DNA from: Lentzea xinjiangensis
GTDB taxonomy: Bacteria > Actinomycetota > Actinomycetes > Mycobacteriales > Pseudonocardiaceae
Length of the DNA stretch: 64,000 nt
Assembly (NCBI RefSeq): GCF_900110955.1
Contig: NZ_FOFR01000003.1
Span: 248,001 to 312,000, forward strand
Direction: 5' to 3'
Made by a program: the position numbers and the translations under genes. Within the stretch, counting starts at the first letter, position 1. Each line of letters opens with the position of its first letter. Shown here in pieces: positions 54,665 to 64,000 of this stretch. Under the pieces are notes generated by a model. The model saw only the letters and a program-made list of their open reading frames with translations, ran no database searches and was not told the origin of the DNA.

Positions 54665-55912
54665 ATGAGCACGACCAAGACCGGCGAGGAGACCAGGACG
54701 CCGACCTGGTACCGCAGTCTCGGCCAAAAGGGCAGGCGCGCCTTCATAGGCGCGTTCGGCGGCTACGGGCTGGACTCGTACGACTACTGGGTCCTGCCCC
54801 TGAGCCTGGTCGCGATCACCGGCTACTTCGGCCTCACCAAGGCCGAAGCCGGCCTGCTGGGCACCAGCACGCTGCTCATGAGCGCCCTCGGTGGCGCGGT
54901 GGCGGGTGTCATGGCCGACCGGTTCGGCCGCTCCAGGACGCTGATCATCACGATCGCGGCCTACGCGTTCTTCACCGTTCTCTGCGGTTTCGCGACCGAC
55001 TACGAGACCTTGCTGGTCTTCCGCGCCCTGCAGGGCCTGGGCTTCGGTGGCGAGTGGGCGGCCGGGGCGATCCTCGTGGCCGAGTACTGCAAGCCGCAGT
55101 ACCGCGGGCGCACGGTCGCGTTCATCCAGAGCGCCTGGGCGGTGGGCTGGGGTCTGGCGGTCGTCGTCAACACGCTGGTGAGCTCGCTGGCCGACCCGGC
55201 GATCTCCTGGCGCATCATGTTCTGGACGGGGGCGCTGCCCGCGGTCCTCATCTTCTACGTGCGCCGCAACGTCGACGACGCACCGGAGGTCAAGGCGCAG
55301 CCCAAGGAGCGCGGCACCTTCCCCAAGATCTTCCGGAAGGGCGTGCTGAAGACGACGCTGTTCGCCTCGCTCCTCGCGACCGGCGTGCAGGGCGGCTACT
55401 ACACGCTCGCGTTGTGGCTGCCCGCGTTCCTGCAGACCGAGCGGAAGCTCACGGTCATCGGCACCGGCGGGTACCTCGCGTTCCTCATCAGCGGCGCGTG
55501 GATCGGGTACGTCTGCGGCGGCTACCTCACAGACCACCTGGGGCGCAAGAAGACCTTCACGCTGTTCGCGGTGACCAGCGCGCTGCTGATCGTCGCTTAC
55601 ACGCAGATCCCCAACGGCGCCAACACGTTGGTGATGTTCCTGGGCTTCCCGCTCGGGTTCTGCATGTCGGCGATCTTCAGCGGGTTCGGCAGCTACCTGT
55701 CCGAGCTCTACCCGACGCGGCTGCGGGGAACCGGGCAGGGCTTCACCTACAACTTCGGCCGCGCGTTCGGCGCGGTGTTCCCCGGCCTGGTCGGGTTCAT
55801 GGCCGACAGGCTGGGCATCGGCGGTGCCATGCTGTTCGGGGCGGCTGCGTACGGGATCGCGGTCATCGCGCTGCTCTGGCTGCCGGAGACGGTCAACAAG
55901 GAGCTGGAATGA
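54665..55912 (+). CDS. MFS transporter (organic acid/aromatic acid:H+ symporter type)
   Basis: A 415-residue protein with 12 predicted helices. Signature A-type loop VAGVMADRFGRSRTL, FRALQGLGFGGEWAAGAILVAEY, the second-half loop GGYLTDHLGRKKTF and SELYPTRLRGTGQGFTYNFGRA are typical of sialate/lactate/aromatic acid symporters of the sugar-porter-like branch. ATG 54665 follows GAGGTG. The stop overlaps the next gene (ATGA), so it probably imports the substrate of the DUF1445 enzyme. Confidence 0.9.
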   Translation: MSTTKTGEETRTPTWYRSLGQKGRRAFIGAFGGYGLDSYDYWVLPLSLVAITGYFGLTKAEAGLLGTSTLLMSALGGAVAGVMADRFGRSRTLIITIAAYAFFTVLCGFATDYETLLVFRALQGLGFGGEWAAGAILVAEYCKPQYRGRTVAFIQSAWAVGWGLAVVVNTLVSSLADPAISWRIMFWTGALPAVLIFYVRRNVDDAPEVKAQPKERGTFPKIFRKGVLKTTLFASLLATGVQGGYYTLALWLPAFLQTERKLTVIGTGGYLAFLISGAWIGYVCGGYLTDHLGRKKTFTLFAVTSALLIVAYTQIPNGANTLVMFLGFPLGFCMSAIFSGFGSYLSELYPTRLRGTGQGFTYNFGRAFGAVFPGLVGFMADRLGIGGAMLFGAAAYGIAVIALLWLPETVNKELE

Positions 55913-56631
55913 CGACAGCGGGCCAAGCGCCGGGACAGGCCCAGGCGAACCTGATCGCCATCCCGAAGGACTGGGCGTACGACTTCCTCCTCTTCACCCA
56001 CCGCAACCCCAAGCCGTGTCCGGTGCTCGACGTGCTGGACGCCGGCGAGACGGTCAGCGCGCTCAAGCCGGACGCGGACGTGCGCACCCACGCGCCGCGC
56101 TACCGGATCTGGGAGCACGGCGAGCTCACGGCGGAACCGGAGAACGCGACCGACCACTGGCGCGACGACCTGGTGACGTTCCTGGTGGGGTGCAGCTTCA
56201 CGTTCGAGACCGCGCTGGTGAACGCGGGCGTCCCGCTGCGGCACGTCGAGCAGCAGAGGAACGTCTCGATGTTCGTCACGGACATCCAGTGCCGGTCGGC
56301 GGGACGGCTGCACGGGCCGATGGTCGTGTCGATGCGGTGGATTCCCGAGTCGCTCGTGGACATCGCGCACAAGGTCACGGCGCTGATGCCGTCGGTGCAC
56401 GGGTCCCCCGTCGGCGCCGGCGATCCGCGGATGCTCGGGATCGAGGACGTCCACCGGCCCGACTTCGGCGACGCCGTCACGCCGGAACCCGGTGACGTGC
56501 CGGTGTTCTGGGCGTGCGGGGTGACGCCGCAGGCGGTGCTGATGAAGTCCAAGCCGCCGTTCGCGATCACGCACGCGCCGGGGCAGATGTTCGTGACCGA
56601 CATGCCCGACTTCGCCTACCGCGTCGGCTGA
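55909..56631 (+). CDS. putative hydro-lyase, DUF1445/YcsI family
   Basis: A 240-residue protein of the DUF1445 family (D-glutamate cyclase-like fold). Recognisable parts are FLLFTHRNPKPCPVLDVLDAGE, LVTFLVGCSFTFETALVNAGVPLRHVE, MFVTDIQCRSAGRLHGPMVVSMRWIP, GSPVGAGDPRMLGIEDVHRPDFGD and VFWACGVTPQAVLMKSKPPFAITHAPGQMFVTD. YcsI relatives occur with 5-oxoproline genes, but those genes are absent here. Co-translated with the MFS gene. Confidence 0.88.
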   Translation: MTTAGQAPGQAQANLIAIPKDWAYDFLLFTHRNPKPCPVLDVLDAGETVSALKPDADVRTHAPRYRIWEHGELTAEPENATDHWRDDLVTFLVGCSFTFETALVNAGVPLRHVEQQRNVSMFVTDIQCRSAGRLHGPMVVSMRWIPESLVDIAHKVTALMPSVHGSPVGAGDPRMLGIEDVHRPDFGDAVTPEPGDVPVFWACGVTPQAVLMKSKPPFAITHAPGQMFVTDMPDFAYRVG

Positions 56632-56663
56632 CGCACCAAAGCGAGGTCACGGTGGGCGGTGCC

Positions 56664-57257
56664 TCAGCCGAGGCGCCGCCCCAGGTCGTCCAGGCCATTC
56701 CACGCCGTGCAGCAGCCGTAGGCCAGCGCGGCCGCGAGCGGCCACGCCAGAATTCCCCACCACGTCTCGAAAACAGGCGCGACGAGCACGGTGTCGTTCG
56801 GGTTGACCGTCGGCGGCATCGGATACCTGGCCGCCGCCAGCGAGCCGCCCAGCCACTGCGCGAACCAGGCCGCCGCGAACGAGCCCGCCGTCATCGCGAG
56901 CATCACGACCGGCCCGCGCCGCTGCCTCAGCAGCCACACCGCGATGCCGGTGACCGCACCCGCGCCGAGGCCGATCAGCACGAACACCATCAGCGCGTCG
57001 AGCCGGTGGTAGCTCTCCACCCCGACCGGGTAGAACTTGCCGTCCTGCGGCGAGACGATCTTGAGCTGCGCCGGGGCGAGCCACGACCACACGTACGCGG
57101 CGGGCAGCCCGAACGCGAACGTCGTGAGCAGCACCCCCAGGCTCGGCAGCAGGTCCCGCTTCACCACCACCTTCGGCCGGGGCCGGAGGTAGTAGTGGTA
57201 GACGTACGGCGGCTCCGGCACGGGTTCGACGCTGACCGGCGCTGCGTTCTCGTCCAT
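56664..57257 (-). CDS. DUF2567-like four-helix membrane protein
   Basis: A 197-residue protein with four helices (VLLTTFAFGLPAAYVWSWL, ALMVFVLIGLGAGAVTGIAVWLL, VVMLAMTAGSFAAAWFAQWL, WGILAWPLAAALAYGCC) and a loop with IVSPQDGKFYPVGVESYHRLDAL. Similar proteins follow bioB/bsaP in mycobacteria; the role is unknown. The ATG 57255-57257 lies 7 nt after TAACCT. Confidence 0.8.
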   Translation of the reverse strand: MDENAAPVSVEPVPEPPYVYHYYLRPRPKVVVKRDLLPSLGVLLTTFAFGLPAAYVWSWLAPAQLKIVSPQDGKFYPVGVESYHRLDALMVFVLIGLGAGAVTGIAVWLLRQRRGPVVMLAMTAGSFAAAWFAQWLGGSLAAARYPMPPTVNPNDTVLVAPVFETWWGILAWPLAAALAYGCCTAWNGLDDLGRRLG

Positions 57258-57264
57258 TCGCGAG

Positions 57265-57270
57265 AGGTTA
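57265..57270 (-). promoter_or_regulatory. -10 element TAACCT of the DUF2567 gene
   Basis: TAACCT on the minus strand, 7 nt before the ATG at 57257; suggests a separate leaderless transcript downstream of bsaP. Confidence 0.45.
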
Positions 57271-57477
57271 CTACCGAGCCGAGGTGATCTCCCCGTGGCG
57301 GCTGCAGCGCGCCGCCCAGCCGTCCGGGGTCACCTGGACGACCATGCGGCGTGCGCATTCCGCGCAGTACCGCGGCGGGTCGATCATCGACAGGCGCTGA
57401 CGGCAGAACGCGTGGTCGCCGTCAGCCTCGGCCTTGCCGCAGAAGGAACAGAACACGGTCATCCCAAGGGGTGTCAC
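57271..57477 (-). CDS. bsaP: biotin synthase auxiliary protein (BsaP-like)
   Basis: A 68-residue protein with six cysteines: C10-x2-C13, C25, C38-x2-C41 and C58 ([40 protein letters not shown]). This matches the small protein encoded after bioB in actinobacteria that is known to support biotin synthase, through an Fe-S cluster. GTG 57475-57477 overlaps the bioB stop (GTGA); ATG at 57462 is an alternative start. Confidence 0.88.
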   Translation of the reverse strand: MTPLGMTVFCSFCGKAEADGDHAFCRQRLSMIDPPRYCAECARRMVVQVTPDGWAARCSRHGEITSAR

Positions 57478-58490
57478 AGGGTCTGGCTCAACGCCTTGAT
57501 CGGCATGGACAGCTCCTCGAGCATGTCGAGGTCCTGCTGCGCCGGGCGGCCGAGGTTGGTCAGGTAGTTGCCGACGATGATCGCGTTGATGCCGCCGAGC
57601 ATGCCCTGCTTCGCGCCCAGGTCGCCGAACGTCAGCTCACGACCGCCGGCGAAGCGCAGGATCGTGCGGGGCAGCGCCAGCCGGAACGCGCCGACCGTGC
57701 GCAGCGCCTCGGCGCCCTCGACGACCGGGTAGTTCTCGTAGGGCGTGCCGGGGTTCGGGATGAGGAAGTTGAGCGGCACCTCGTCCGGCTCCAGCTCGGC
57801 GAGCTGCACGGCGAACTCCGCGCGCTGCGCCAGCGTCTCGCCCATGCCGATGATGCCGCCGCAGCAGACCTCCATGCCGGCGTCGCGGATCATCCGCAAC
57901 GTGTCCCAGCGCTCCTCCCAGGAGTGCGTGGTGACGACGTTCGGGAAGTGCGAGCGGGCCGTCTCGAGGTTGTGGTTGTAGCGGTGCACGCCCATCGCCA
58001 CGAGCTCGTCGACCTGCTCCTGCGTGAGCATGCCCAGCGAGCAGGCGATCTGGATGTCGTTGCCGTCCTCGCGGATGGCCTTGATGCCGTCGCGGACCTG
58101 CGAGAGCAGCCGCTTGTCCGGGCCGCGCACGGCCGCGACGATGCAGAACTCGGTCGCGCCGGTGTCGCGGGTCTGCCGCGCCGCGCGGACCAGGCCGGGG
58201 ATGTCCAGCCACGCCGAGCGCACGGGCGAGGGGAACTGGCCGGACTGCGAGCAGAAGTGGCAGTCCTCCGGGCAGCCACCGGTCTTGAGCGAGACGATGC
58301 CCTCGACCTCGACCTCGGGACCGCACCAGCGCTCCCGCACCTCGTGGGCCAGCGCCAGCAGCTCGGGAATCCGGTCGTCGGCGAGTTCGAGGACCTTCAG
58401 GACCTGCTGTTCGGACAGTCCGACACCTCGTTCGAGCACCTGCTCACGAGCCTCGTCGAGCACGTCGATCTGTTCCGGAGCTGCGGTCAC
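57474..58490 (-). CDS. bioB: biotin synthase
   Basis: A 338-residue radical SAM enzyme that inserts sulfur into dethiobiotin. The [4Fe-4S] motif C73-x3-C77-x2-C80 ([13 protein letters not shown]), [44 protein letters not shown] and [11 protein letters not shown] are present. The start GTG 58488-58490 is 7 nt after AGGAGG, so the longer N-terminus is not used. It is coupled to bsaP. bioD lies 70 bp upstream. Confidence 0.97.
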   Translation of the reverse strand: MTAAPEQIDVLDEAREQVLERGVGLSEQQVLKVLELADDRIPELLALAHEVRERWCGPEVEVEGIVSLKTGGCPEDCHFCSQSGQFPSPVRSAWLDIPGLVRAARQTRDTGATEFCIVAAVRGPDKRLLSQVRDGIKAIREDGNDIQIACSLGMLTQEQVDELVAMGVHRYNHNLETARSHFPNVVTTHSWEERWDTLRMIRDAGMEVCCGGIIGMGETLAQRAEFAVQLAELEPDEVPLNFLIPNPGTPYENYPVVEGAEALRTVGAFRLALPRTILRFAGGRELTFGDLGAKQGMLGGINAIIVGNYLTNLGRPAQQDLDMLEELSMPIKALSQTL

Positions 58491-58560
58491 GGTCTCTCCT
58501 CCTCCTGTGGCCTGGCGAGCAGTCTGCCTCACTGGATCCTTCATCGTGGAGCGACGTAGG

Positions 58561-59280
58561 TCACTGGACCGCGAACTGAGCCGCGAACGTCTCCGGGTCG
58601 AACTCGCCCCCGAACCACGGTGAGAACGATCTCTTGGCGACAGCCAGGAAATCCACAGAACCGAGCTTCGTCACACCCTGGGGCAGCACGCCGAGCAGCG
58701 GAGCGCCCGCCGCCTCCGGCAGGTCGGCCAGGTTCGTGAGGCAGGCGAGGTCCGGGTGCGACGGCCAGCTGCCGACCACGACCCCGATCGACTCGAGGCC
58801 GCGGCGCTGCAACGCCTCCGCGGTCAGCGCCGTGGAGTTGAGGGTGCCGAGCCCGGCTTGGGCGACGATCAGCACGGGCGCGTTCACCGCCCACGCGATG
58901 TCGGCGAGCGTCGAGCCGCTCTCGTCGAACCGCACCAGCAGCCCGCCCGCGCCCTCGACCAGCACCAGGTCGTGGTCCCGGTCGAGCTCCGTCACGGCGG
59001 CGGCGACGTCGGCGGGGTGGATGGTGGCCATGCCCGCCCGCCTGGCCGCGGTGGCGGGCGCCAGCGGGTCGGGATATCTGACCAGCTCGCGGGTCGTCAC
59101 GTCGCCCGCCAGCCGGGCCACCTCCGCCACGTCGCCCGGCTCGCCGGGCAGCAGACCGGTCTGGGCGGGTTTCAGCACCGCGACCCGCCTGCCCTCCGCC
59201 CTGGCCAGCGCCGCGATTCCCGCGGTGACGGCGGTTTTGCCGACCTCGGTCCCGGTTCCGGTGATCACCAGCACGCTCAC
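58561..59280 (-). CDS. bioD: dethiobiotin synthetase
   Basis: A 239-residue P-loop ligase that forms the ureido ring of biotin. P-loop [21 protein letters not shown], lysine in VLKPAQTG, and [11 protein letters not shown] are present. GTG 59278-59280 with GAGG 4 nt upstream. It is divergent from the mycoredoxin-like gene by 36 bp and followed by bioB on the same strand. Confidence 0.96.
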   Translation of the reverse strand: MSVLVITGTGTEVGKTAVTAGIAALARAEGRRVAVLKPAQTGLLPGEPGDVAEVARLAGDVTTRELVRYPDPLAPATAARRAGMATIHPADVAAAVTELDRDHDLVLVEGAGGLLVRFDESGSTLADIAWAVNAPVLIVAQAGLGTLNSTALTAEALQRRGLESIGVVVGSWPSHPDLACLTNLADLPEAAGAPLLGVLPQGVTKLGSVDFLAVAKRSFSPWFGGEFDPETFAAQFAVQ

Positions 59281-59304
59281 GGATCCTCACCTTAGAGCGT
59301 GACC

Positions 59305-59310
59305 TACCGT
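59305..59310 (+). promoter_or_regulatory. -10 element TACCGT of the mycoredoxin-like gene
   Basis: TACCGT, 6 nt, ATG 59317; supports this start over the upstream GTG 59299. Confidence 0.5.
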
Positions 59311-59316
59311 GGCCAC

Positions 59317-59559
59317 ATGACTGAGCAACCGATCGTGATGTACGGCGCCGAGTGGTGCGGTGACTGCCGCCGGGCCAAGTCGTGGCTGACCCGCAACAAC
59401 GTGCCGTTCACCTACGTCGACGTGGAGAACGACGACGCGGCGCGGGACAAGGCGGTCGAGATCTCCGGCCGCAGGCAGATCCCCGTCGTCGTGCTGCCGG
59501 GCGGCGAGTTCCTGGTCGAGCCGACCGACGCTCAGCTCGCGGCCGCGATCACGCCCTGA
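59317..59559 (+). CDS. mycoredoxin/glutaredoxin-like protein
   Basis: An 80-residue thioredoxin-fold protein with the active site C14-G-D-C17 ([31 protein letters not shown]) and the cis-proline region [16 protein letters not shown]. Mycoredoxins reduce mycothiol-mixed disulfides in actinobacteria; the usual motif is CGYC, here CGDC. It sits between bioD (divergent) and bioA (convergent, 28-bp 3' overlap). Confidence 0.9.
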   Translation: MTEQPIVMYGAEWCGDCRRAKSWLTRNNVPFTYVDVENDDAARDKAVEISGRRQIPVVVLPGGEFLVEPTDAQLAAAITP

Positions 59560-60788
59560 CAGATGGCGGCGATGTCGTCGTCCGTGCTGATGAACGGCGG
59601 CATCGTGTAGACGAGGTCGCGGAACGGCCGCAGCCACACGCCCGCGTCCACCGCCGCTTTGGTGGCCCGTGCCATGTCCACGGGTTCGTGCAGTTGTACG
59701 ACGCCGATAGCGCCCAGCACGCGCACGTCCTTCACACCGGGCAACGCGCGTGCGGGCGCGAGCCCTTCCCTCATGCCGTTCTCGATCCTGGCGACCTCGC
59801 GCTTCCAATTCTGCGACAGCAGCAGGTCGATCGACGCGAGCGAGACCGCCGAAGCCAGCGGGTTGCCCATGAACGTCGGCCCGTGCGCGAGCACGGGCAC
59901 CTCGCCCTCGCTGATCCCGTCCGCCACCCGTGACGTGCACAGGGTGGCGGCCATCGACACGTAACCACCGGTCAGCGCCTTGCCGACGCACATCACGTCC
60001 GGGCTGACGTTCGCGTGGCCTGCGGCGAACAGCTCACCGGTGCGGCCGAAGCCCGTCGCGATCTCGTCGAACACGAGCAGCACGTCGTGGGTGTACGCGA
60101 GCTCGCGCAACACGTGCAGGTAGCGCGGGTCGTGGAACCGCATGCCGCCGGCGCCCTGCACGACCGGCTCGACGATGATCGCCGCCAGCTCGTCCGCGTG
60201 CTGCTCGACCAGGTCGGCGAGGTGCTGGACGTACGCGGTGTCCATCTCGGCCGGAGGCGCGTCCGCGAACACCTGCTCCGGCAGGATTCCACGCCACAGC
60301 GAATGCATCCCGCCCTGGGGATCGCACACGGACATCGGGTTGAACGTGTCCCCGTGGTAGCCGCCGCGCCACGTGAGCAGCCGGCGCTTCTCGTGCCGGT
60401 TCTGCGAACGCCAGTACTGCAGGCACATCTTGATCGCGACCTCGACCGACACCGAGCCGGAGTCGCACAGGAACACGTGCCGCAGCTCCGGAGGGGTGAT
60501 CTCGACGAGCTTCGCGGCCAGCCGGATGGCGGGCTCGTGCGTGAGCCCGCCGAACATCACGTGGCTCATCCGGCCGAGCTGCTCGGTGACGGCCGCGTCC
60601 AGCACCGGGTGCCGGTAGCCGTGGATGGCCGCCCACCAGGACGACATGCCGTCGACGAGTTCGCGGCCGTCGGCGAGCCGGAGCCGGACGCCCGAAGCCG
60701 ACTCGACGAGCAACGGCTCCTGGGTGCCCGGCATCGGGCCGTACGGGTGCCAGACGTGCGCCTGGTCGAGCTTCAGCAGGTCGTCCAC
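59532..60788 (-). CDS. bioA: adenosylmethionine-8-amino-7-oxononanoate aminotransferase
   Basis: A 418-residue PLP aminotransferase that makes diaminopelargonic acid using SAM as amino donor. Parts seen are [85 protein letters not shown], and the PLP lysine in [19 protein letters not shown] 60786-60788 follows TAACCT by 7 nt. bioF is not adjacent, unlike the usual mycobacterial bioAFD order. Confidence 0.96.
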   Translation of the reverse strand: MDDLLKLDQAHVWHPYGPMPGTQEPLLVESASGVRLRLADGRELVDGMSSWWAAIHGYRHPVLDAAVTEQLGRMSHVMFGGLTHEPAIRLAAKLVEITPPELRHVFLCDSGSVSVEVAIKMCLQYWRSQNRHEKRRLLTWRGGYHGDTFNPMSVCDPQGGMHSLWRGILPEQVFADAPPAEMDTAYVQHLADLVEQHADELAAIIVEPVVQGAGGMRFHDPRYLHVLRELAYTHDVLLVFDEIATGFGRTGELFAAGHANVSPDVMCVGKALTGGYVSMAATLCTSRVADGISEGEVPVLAHGPTFMGNPLASAVSLASIDLLLSQNWKREVARIENGMREGLAPARALPGVKDVRVLGAIGVVQLHEPVDMARATKAAVDAGVWLRPFRDLVYTMPPFISTDDDIAAICQGVIAAAS

Positions 60789-60795
60789 CCGCCGA

Positions 60796-60801
60796 AGGTT
60801 A
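60796..60801 (-). promoter_or_regulatory. -10 TAACCT of bioA, made from the P450 stop codon
   Basis: TAACCT lies 7 nt before the bioA GTG; its TAA (60799-60801) is the stop codon of the P450 gene. Confidence 0.5.
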
Positions 60802-61998
60802 TGCGAGGCGCACGGGCAGGGTGTGCAGGCCGTGGATCAGCGTGCTGTCCCTCCACGTCAACGTCGTCGGCTCCGCGGCGAGCGCCAGGTTGGGGAACCG
60901 CGCCAGCAGCTGGGTCATCGCCACGTCGAACTCCAGCCGGGCCAGCGGGGCGCCGAGGCAGAAGTGGATGCCGTGACCGAACGCGACGTGCCCCTGCGCG
61001 GACCGCGTCACGTCGAGCTGGTCGGGGTTCTCGTAGCGCTCAGGGTCCCGGTTGGCGGACGCGAGCGACACCACCACGATCTCGTCCGCCGGCACGGTCA
61101 CGCCACCCAGCTCGACGGGCTCCTTGGTGTAGCGGAAGGTCGCGTGGTTGATCGGGCCTTCCAGCCGCAGGAACTCCTCGGCGCTCGCGGCGATCAGCTC
61201 GGGCTTGTCCTTGAGGATCTGGAGCTGGCCCGGGTTCTTCAGCAGCTGGAACACCGCGTTGCCGATGAGGTTGACCGTCGTCTCGTGGCCCGCCACCAGC
61301 AGGAGGAACGCCATCGACACGAGCTCTTCGGTGCTCAGCCGGTCACCGGACTCGGTCGCGTGGACGAGCGCGGAGAAGAAGGTGTCGTCGGGCTCAGCGG
61401 CCTGCACCTTGCTGACGTGCTGGTACAGGAAGCCCGCCATCGCCGCGCCGGCCGCCTGCACGTCCTCGGTCGTGCCGAAGGTCAGCAGCCGGTTCGTCCA
61501 GTCGCGGAACTCCTCGCGGTTGTCGATCGGGATGCCGAGCAGCTCGCAGATGACGGTGATGGGCAGCGGGAACGCGAACACCTCCAGCAGGTCGACCACG
61601 TCACCGTCGTTCAGCTTCGCGATCAGCTCGGCCGAGATCTCCTCCACGCGCGGGCGCATGAGCTCCACCCGGCGCGCGGTGAAGGCCTTGGTGACGAGCT
61701 TGCGCAGCCGGGTGTGGCCGGGCGGGTCCATGTTCAGCATGTGCTCGGAGAGCGATTCGTCGAGCGCGCGGCGCCCTTCGGGCGCGTGGATCTCCAGGAG
61801 GCGGCCGAGCTCGGCGGTGTCCTTGGCGAGCCTCGGGTCGGTCAGGGCGGTCTTCGCCTCGTCGTAGCGGGTCACGACCCAGACCTTGAGGCCGTGGGGG
61901 AGGCGGGTCTCGTGCACGGGCCCCTCGGCACGCAGGACCTCGTGCACTTCGTGCAGGTTGTGAACGTAGCCGTCGGGAAGCTGGGTGGGTGTCGTCAC
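60799..61998 (-). CDS. cytochrome P450 (CYP107/CYP105-like)
   Basis: A 399-residue soluble actinobacterial P450. The I-helix oxygen motif [10 protein letters not shown], the K-helix ExxR (EEFLR), and the heme loop [17 protein letters not shown] with the Cys thiolate are present; [17 protein letters not shown] and the [11 protein letters not shown] region are also typical. GTG 61996-61998 is chosen because the longer frame would run through a terminator hairpin and a palindrome. Substrate unknown; no ferredoxin gene nearby. Confidence 0.93.
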   Translation of the reverse strand: MTTPTQLPDGYVHNLHEVHEVLRAEGPVHETRLPHGLKVWVVTRYDEAKTALTDPRLAKDTAELGRLLEIHAPEGRRALDESLSEHMLNMDPPGHTRLRKLVTKAFTARRVELMRPRVEEISAELIAKLNDGDVVDLLEVFAFPLPITVICELLGIPIDNREEFRDWTNRLLTFGTTEDVQAAGAAMAGFLYQHVSKVQAAEPDDTFFSALVHATESGDRLSTEELVSMAFLLLVAGHETTVNLIGNAVFQLLKNPGQLQILKDKPELIAASAEEFLRLEGPINHATFRYTKEPVELGGVTVPADEIVVVSLASANRDPERYENPDQLDVTRSAQGHVAFGHGIHFCLGAPLARLEFDVAMTQLLARFPNLALAAEPTTLTWRDSTLIHGLHTLPVRLA

Positions 61999-62005
61999 CT
62001 CACCC

Positions 62006-62022
62006 AGTAAACCCCGTTTACT
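62006..62022. promoter_or_regulatory. palindrome upstream of the P450 gene
   Basis: AGTAAACCCCGTTTACT: perfect 7-bp arms around CCC, 8 bp before the P450 start. Probably a repressor site (TetR-like size) overlapping the -10; no regulator gene is adjacent. Confidence 0.55.
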
Positions 62023-62042
62023 CAAACCTGGCCACAATTTCT

Positions 62043-62092
62043 CGAATTGCCTGGTGCTTGTCGGCCGAAAGCCGACGAACACCAGGAATTCG
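62043..62092 (-). terminator. hairpin after dnaE
   Basis: A long stem (62043-62065 with 62071-62092; one bulge, two mismatched or wobble positions) with a CGAAA loop, 29 bp after the dnaE stop in the direction of transcription. Confidence 0.7.
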
Positions 62093-62120
62093 GTCATTCA
62101 CCCGGTGGAACCAGGTGCCG

Positions 62121-64000
62121 TCAACGCTGGATCGTGACGCCCCGGATGGTCTTGAGGTCGCCGAAGAGCGACGGCGTCGGTTGCACCCGGTAGTTGTCCA
62201 CCACCAGCAGCTCCTTCGACTTGTCGCGCTTCTGGACCTCGAGGTGCACCGCGACGTGGCCCTCGTGCGACTTGAGCGTGATCTTCAGCTCCTCGATCAG
62301 CTCCGGTGTCAGCGTCTTGGTGTGCAGCCCGAGGACGAGCGGCGGGTCCGCGTCGGGGTTCATCTCCGCGTCGCTGATGTCGAGCGGGACGACACCGTCA
62401 CCGAAGATCGCCATCTTGTCCTCGCGCCAGTTCACCCGCCCCTTCACGCACACGGCGGAGTCGAGCTCCAGGTCGTCGCGCAGGACCTCGTAGGCCTTGG
62501 GGAAGAACAGCACCTCGATCGAGGCGTCGAGGTCCTCGATGACGGTGATCGCCCAGGGCAGGCCGTTCTTGTTCACCCGCCGCTCGATCGACGAGATCAT
62601 GCCCGAGACGATCAGCTCGCCCTCCTTGGGCGGGTCGTCGAGCACGACGGCGATCGGCCGTGGCGCGAACTTGCGCAGGATCCGCTCCGCGCCGTCGAGC
62701 GGGTGCGAGGACACGTACAGCCCCAGCATCTCCTTCTCGAGGCTCAGCATCTGCTTGCGCGGGTACTCGTCGGTGCCGAACTTGAGGTGCGCGAGCGGGG
62801 AGGAGCTGTCGTCCGGCTCGTCGCCGCTGTCGGCGCCGAACAGGTCGAACTGGCCCTCCGCCTCCTTGCGCTTGATCGGCACGACCGCGTCGACCGCGTC
62901 CTCGTGCACCTGGATCAGCGACAGGCGGGTGTGGCCGAACGAGTCGAACGCGCCCGCCTTGATCAGCGACTCGATCACGCGCTTGTTGCACACGACGAGC
63001 TCGGACTTGTCCATGAAGTCCGTGAAGGACGTGTACGCGCCCTTCTCCTTGCGGGTCTTGATGATCGACTCGACGACGTTGGCGCCGACGTTGCGGATCG
63101 CGCCGAGGCCGAAGCGGATGTCGGTGCCGACCGCGCTGAAGCGCAGCGCCGACTCGTTGACGTCCGGCGGGAGGACCTTGATGCCCAGGCGGCGGCACTC
63201 GGCGAGGTAGACCGCCGACTTGTCCTTGTTGTCGCCGACCGACGTGAGCAGGGCGGCCATGTACTCGGCGCGGAAGTTCGCCTTGAGGTAGGCCGTCCAG
63301 TACGAGATCAGGCCGTACGCGGCGGCGTGCGACTTGTTGAACGCGTACCCGGCGAACGGGAGGATCGTGTCCCACAGCGCCTGGATCGCCTCGTCGGAGA
63401 AGCCGCGCGGGTCGGCCCGCATGCCCGCCTGGAAGCCCTCGAACTCCTTGGCGAGGACCTCGGCCTTCTTCTTGCCCATCGCCTTGCGGAGCACGTCCGC
63501 GCGGCCCATGGAGTAGCCCGCGACCTCCTGGGCGATGAACATGATCTGCTCTTGGTAGACGATCAGGCCGTGCGTCTCGCCGAGGATCTCCTTGAGCGGT
63601 TCCTCGAGCTGCGGGTGGATCGGCTTGACCTCTTGCCGGCCGTTCTTGCGGTCCGCGTAGTCGTTGTGCGCGTTCACACCCATCGGGCCGGGCCGGTACA
63701 GCGCGCCGACGGCCACGATGTCCTCGAAGGTGGTCGGCTGCATCCTGCGCAGCAGGTCGCGCATCGGCCCGCCGTCGAGCTGGAACACGCCGAGGGTGTC
63801 ACCGCGGCCGAGCAGCGCGTAGGTCTCCGGGTCGTCCAGCGTGAGCGTGTCGAAGTCCGGGATCGCGTCCTTGCCGCGGTTGGCCTCGATGTTCTCGATC
63901 GCGTCGCCCATCACCGTCAGGTTGCGCAGCCCGAGGAAGTCCATCTTCAGCAGGCCGATGTTCTCGCACGACGGGTAGTCCCAGCCGGTGATGAACGAGC
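62121..64000 (-). CDS. dnaE: DNA polymerase III alpha subunit, C-terminal part (partial)
   Basis: The last 626 residues of the replicative polymerase; the gene continues beyond the right edge (reading upstream [18 protein letters not shown], then [11 protein letters not shown]). Seen are polymerase fingers and C-terminal regions: [96 protein letters not shown], a helix-hairpin-helix part ([17 protein letters not shown]) and the OB-fold [19 protein letters not shown]. Actinobacterial DnaE1 type, essential for replication. Confidence 0.97.
   Translation of the reverse strand, partial: SFITGWDYPSCENIGLLKMDFLGLRNLTVMGDAIENIEANRGKDAIPDFDTLTLDDPETYALLGRGDTLGVFQLDGGPMRDLLRRMQPTTFEDIVAVGALYRPGPMGVNAHNDYADRKNGRQEVKPIHPQLEEPLKEILGETHGLIVYQEQIMFIAQEVAGYSMGRADVLRKAMGKKKAEVLAKEFEGFQAGMRADPRGFSDEAIQALWDTILPFAGYAFNKSHAAAYGLISYWTAYLKANFRAEYMAALLTSVGDNKDKSAVYLAECRRLGIKVLPPDVNESALRFSAVGTDIRFGLGAIRNVGANVVESIIKTRKEKGAYTSFTDFMDKSELVVCNKRVIESLIKAGAFDSFGHTRLSLIQVHEDAVDAVVPIKRKEAEGQFDLFGADSGDEPDDSSSPLAHLKFGTDEYPRKQMLSLEKEMLGLYVSSHPLDGAERILRKFAPRPIAVVLDDPPKEGELIVSGMISSIERRVNKNGLPWAITVIEDLDASIEVLFFPKAYEVLRDDLELDSAVCVKGRVNWREDKMAIFGDGVVPLDISDAEMNPDADPPLVLGLHTKTLTPELIEELKITLKSHEGHVAVHLEVQKRDKSKELLVVDNYRVQPTPSLFGDLKTIRGVTIQR

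Overview
The window looks like chromosome from a high-GC actinobacterium, most likely a member of the Pseudonocardiaceae (Lentzea/Saccharothrix type). This is inferred from gene content, not from a search: PriA instead of separate HisA and TrpF, a trp-associated membrane protein, an F420-type PPOX flavoprotein, a mycoredoxin-like protein, BsaP beside bioB, NrtR beside nadABC, and STAND/WD40 proteins of actinobacterial type. No rRNA, tRNA, insertion sequence, phage gene or CRISPR array was found. Almost every long open frame opposite a real gene is a high-GC shadow.

Layout. 1-1.1 kb: start of a SulP transporter, beta-carbonic anhydrase and a small exported protein. 1.3-5.9 kb: a TIR-nSTAND1-WD40 conflict-type protein translationally coupled to a PhnD-like lipoprotein. 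6-12 kb: gltBD. 12.5-18 kb: dctA, a TAXI-type solute receptor, and an lgt-response regulator-histidine kinase operon. 18-20 kb: an FAD monooxygenase and a Uma2-type protein. 20-43.4 kb: a his-trp supercluster on the minus strand (hisD-hisC-hisB ... hisH-priA ... hisF-X-hisI ... trpE-trpM-trpC-trpB-trpA), interrupted by unrelated blocks: a TIR-WD40 protein, kptA with a methyltransferase, an alpha/beta hydrolase, soxR with a split transketolase, a two-helix membrane protein, a Clp-N/HTH protein, a PPOX flavoprotein, an ECF sigma/degenerate GGDEF-EAL module and a TetR regulator. 43.5-49.3 kb: M14 carboxypeptidase, class-V PLP enzyme, an extracellular solute-binding lipoprotein, a nitrilase-family amidase and an ABM-domain protein. 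49.3-54.3 kb: nadC-nadB-nadA with divergent nrtR, then a Lon-N-like protein. 54.3-56.6 kb: a structured intergenic region and an MFS/DUF1445 pair. 56.6-60.8 kb: DUF2567, bsaP, bioB, bioD, a mycoredoxin-like gene and bioA (bioF is not here). 60.8-64 kb: a cytochrome P450 and the 3' part of dnaE.

Regulation visible in the DNA. Many genes carry a TANNNT hexamer 6-8 nt before the start codon, which fits leaderless mRNAs and fixes several starts. In three places the TAA stop of the upstream gene forms the first half of the next gene's -10. The promoters of the split transketolase and of the ABM gene 14 kb away share a 19-bp-spacer operator (TTGACCTCCAG-N3-GGTCGAG) of MerR/SoxR architecture, which suggests a SoxR regulon. 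The Clp-N/HTH gene has two GTCAAC...GTTGAC palindromes that contain its own -35 and -10. Clear dyads also lie between trpE and tetR, between nadA and nrtR, before the MFS gene and before the P450.

Best candidates for undescribed biology: the TIR-nSTAND1-WD40/PhnD pair; the second TIR-WD40 next to kptA and a methyltransferase; the membrane peptide-ECF sigma-degenerate GGDEF/EAL module; and the Clp-N/HTH autoregulator.
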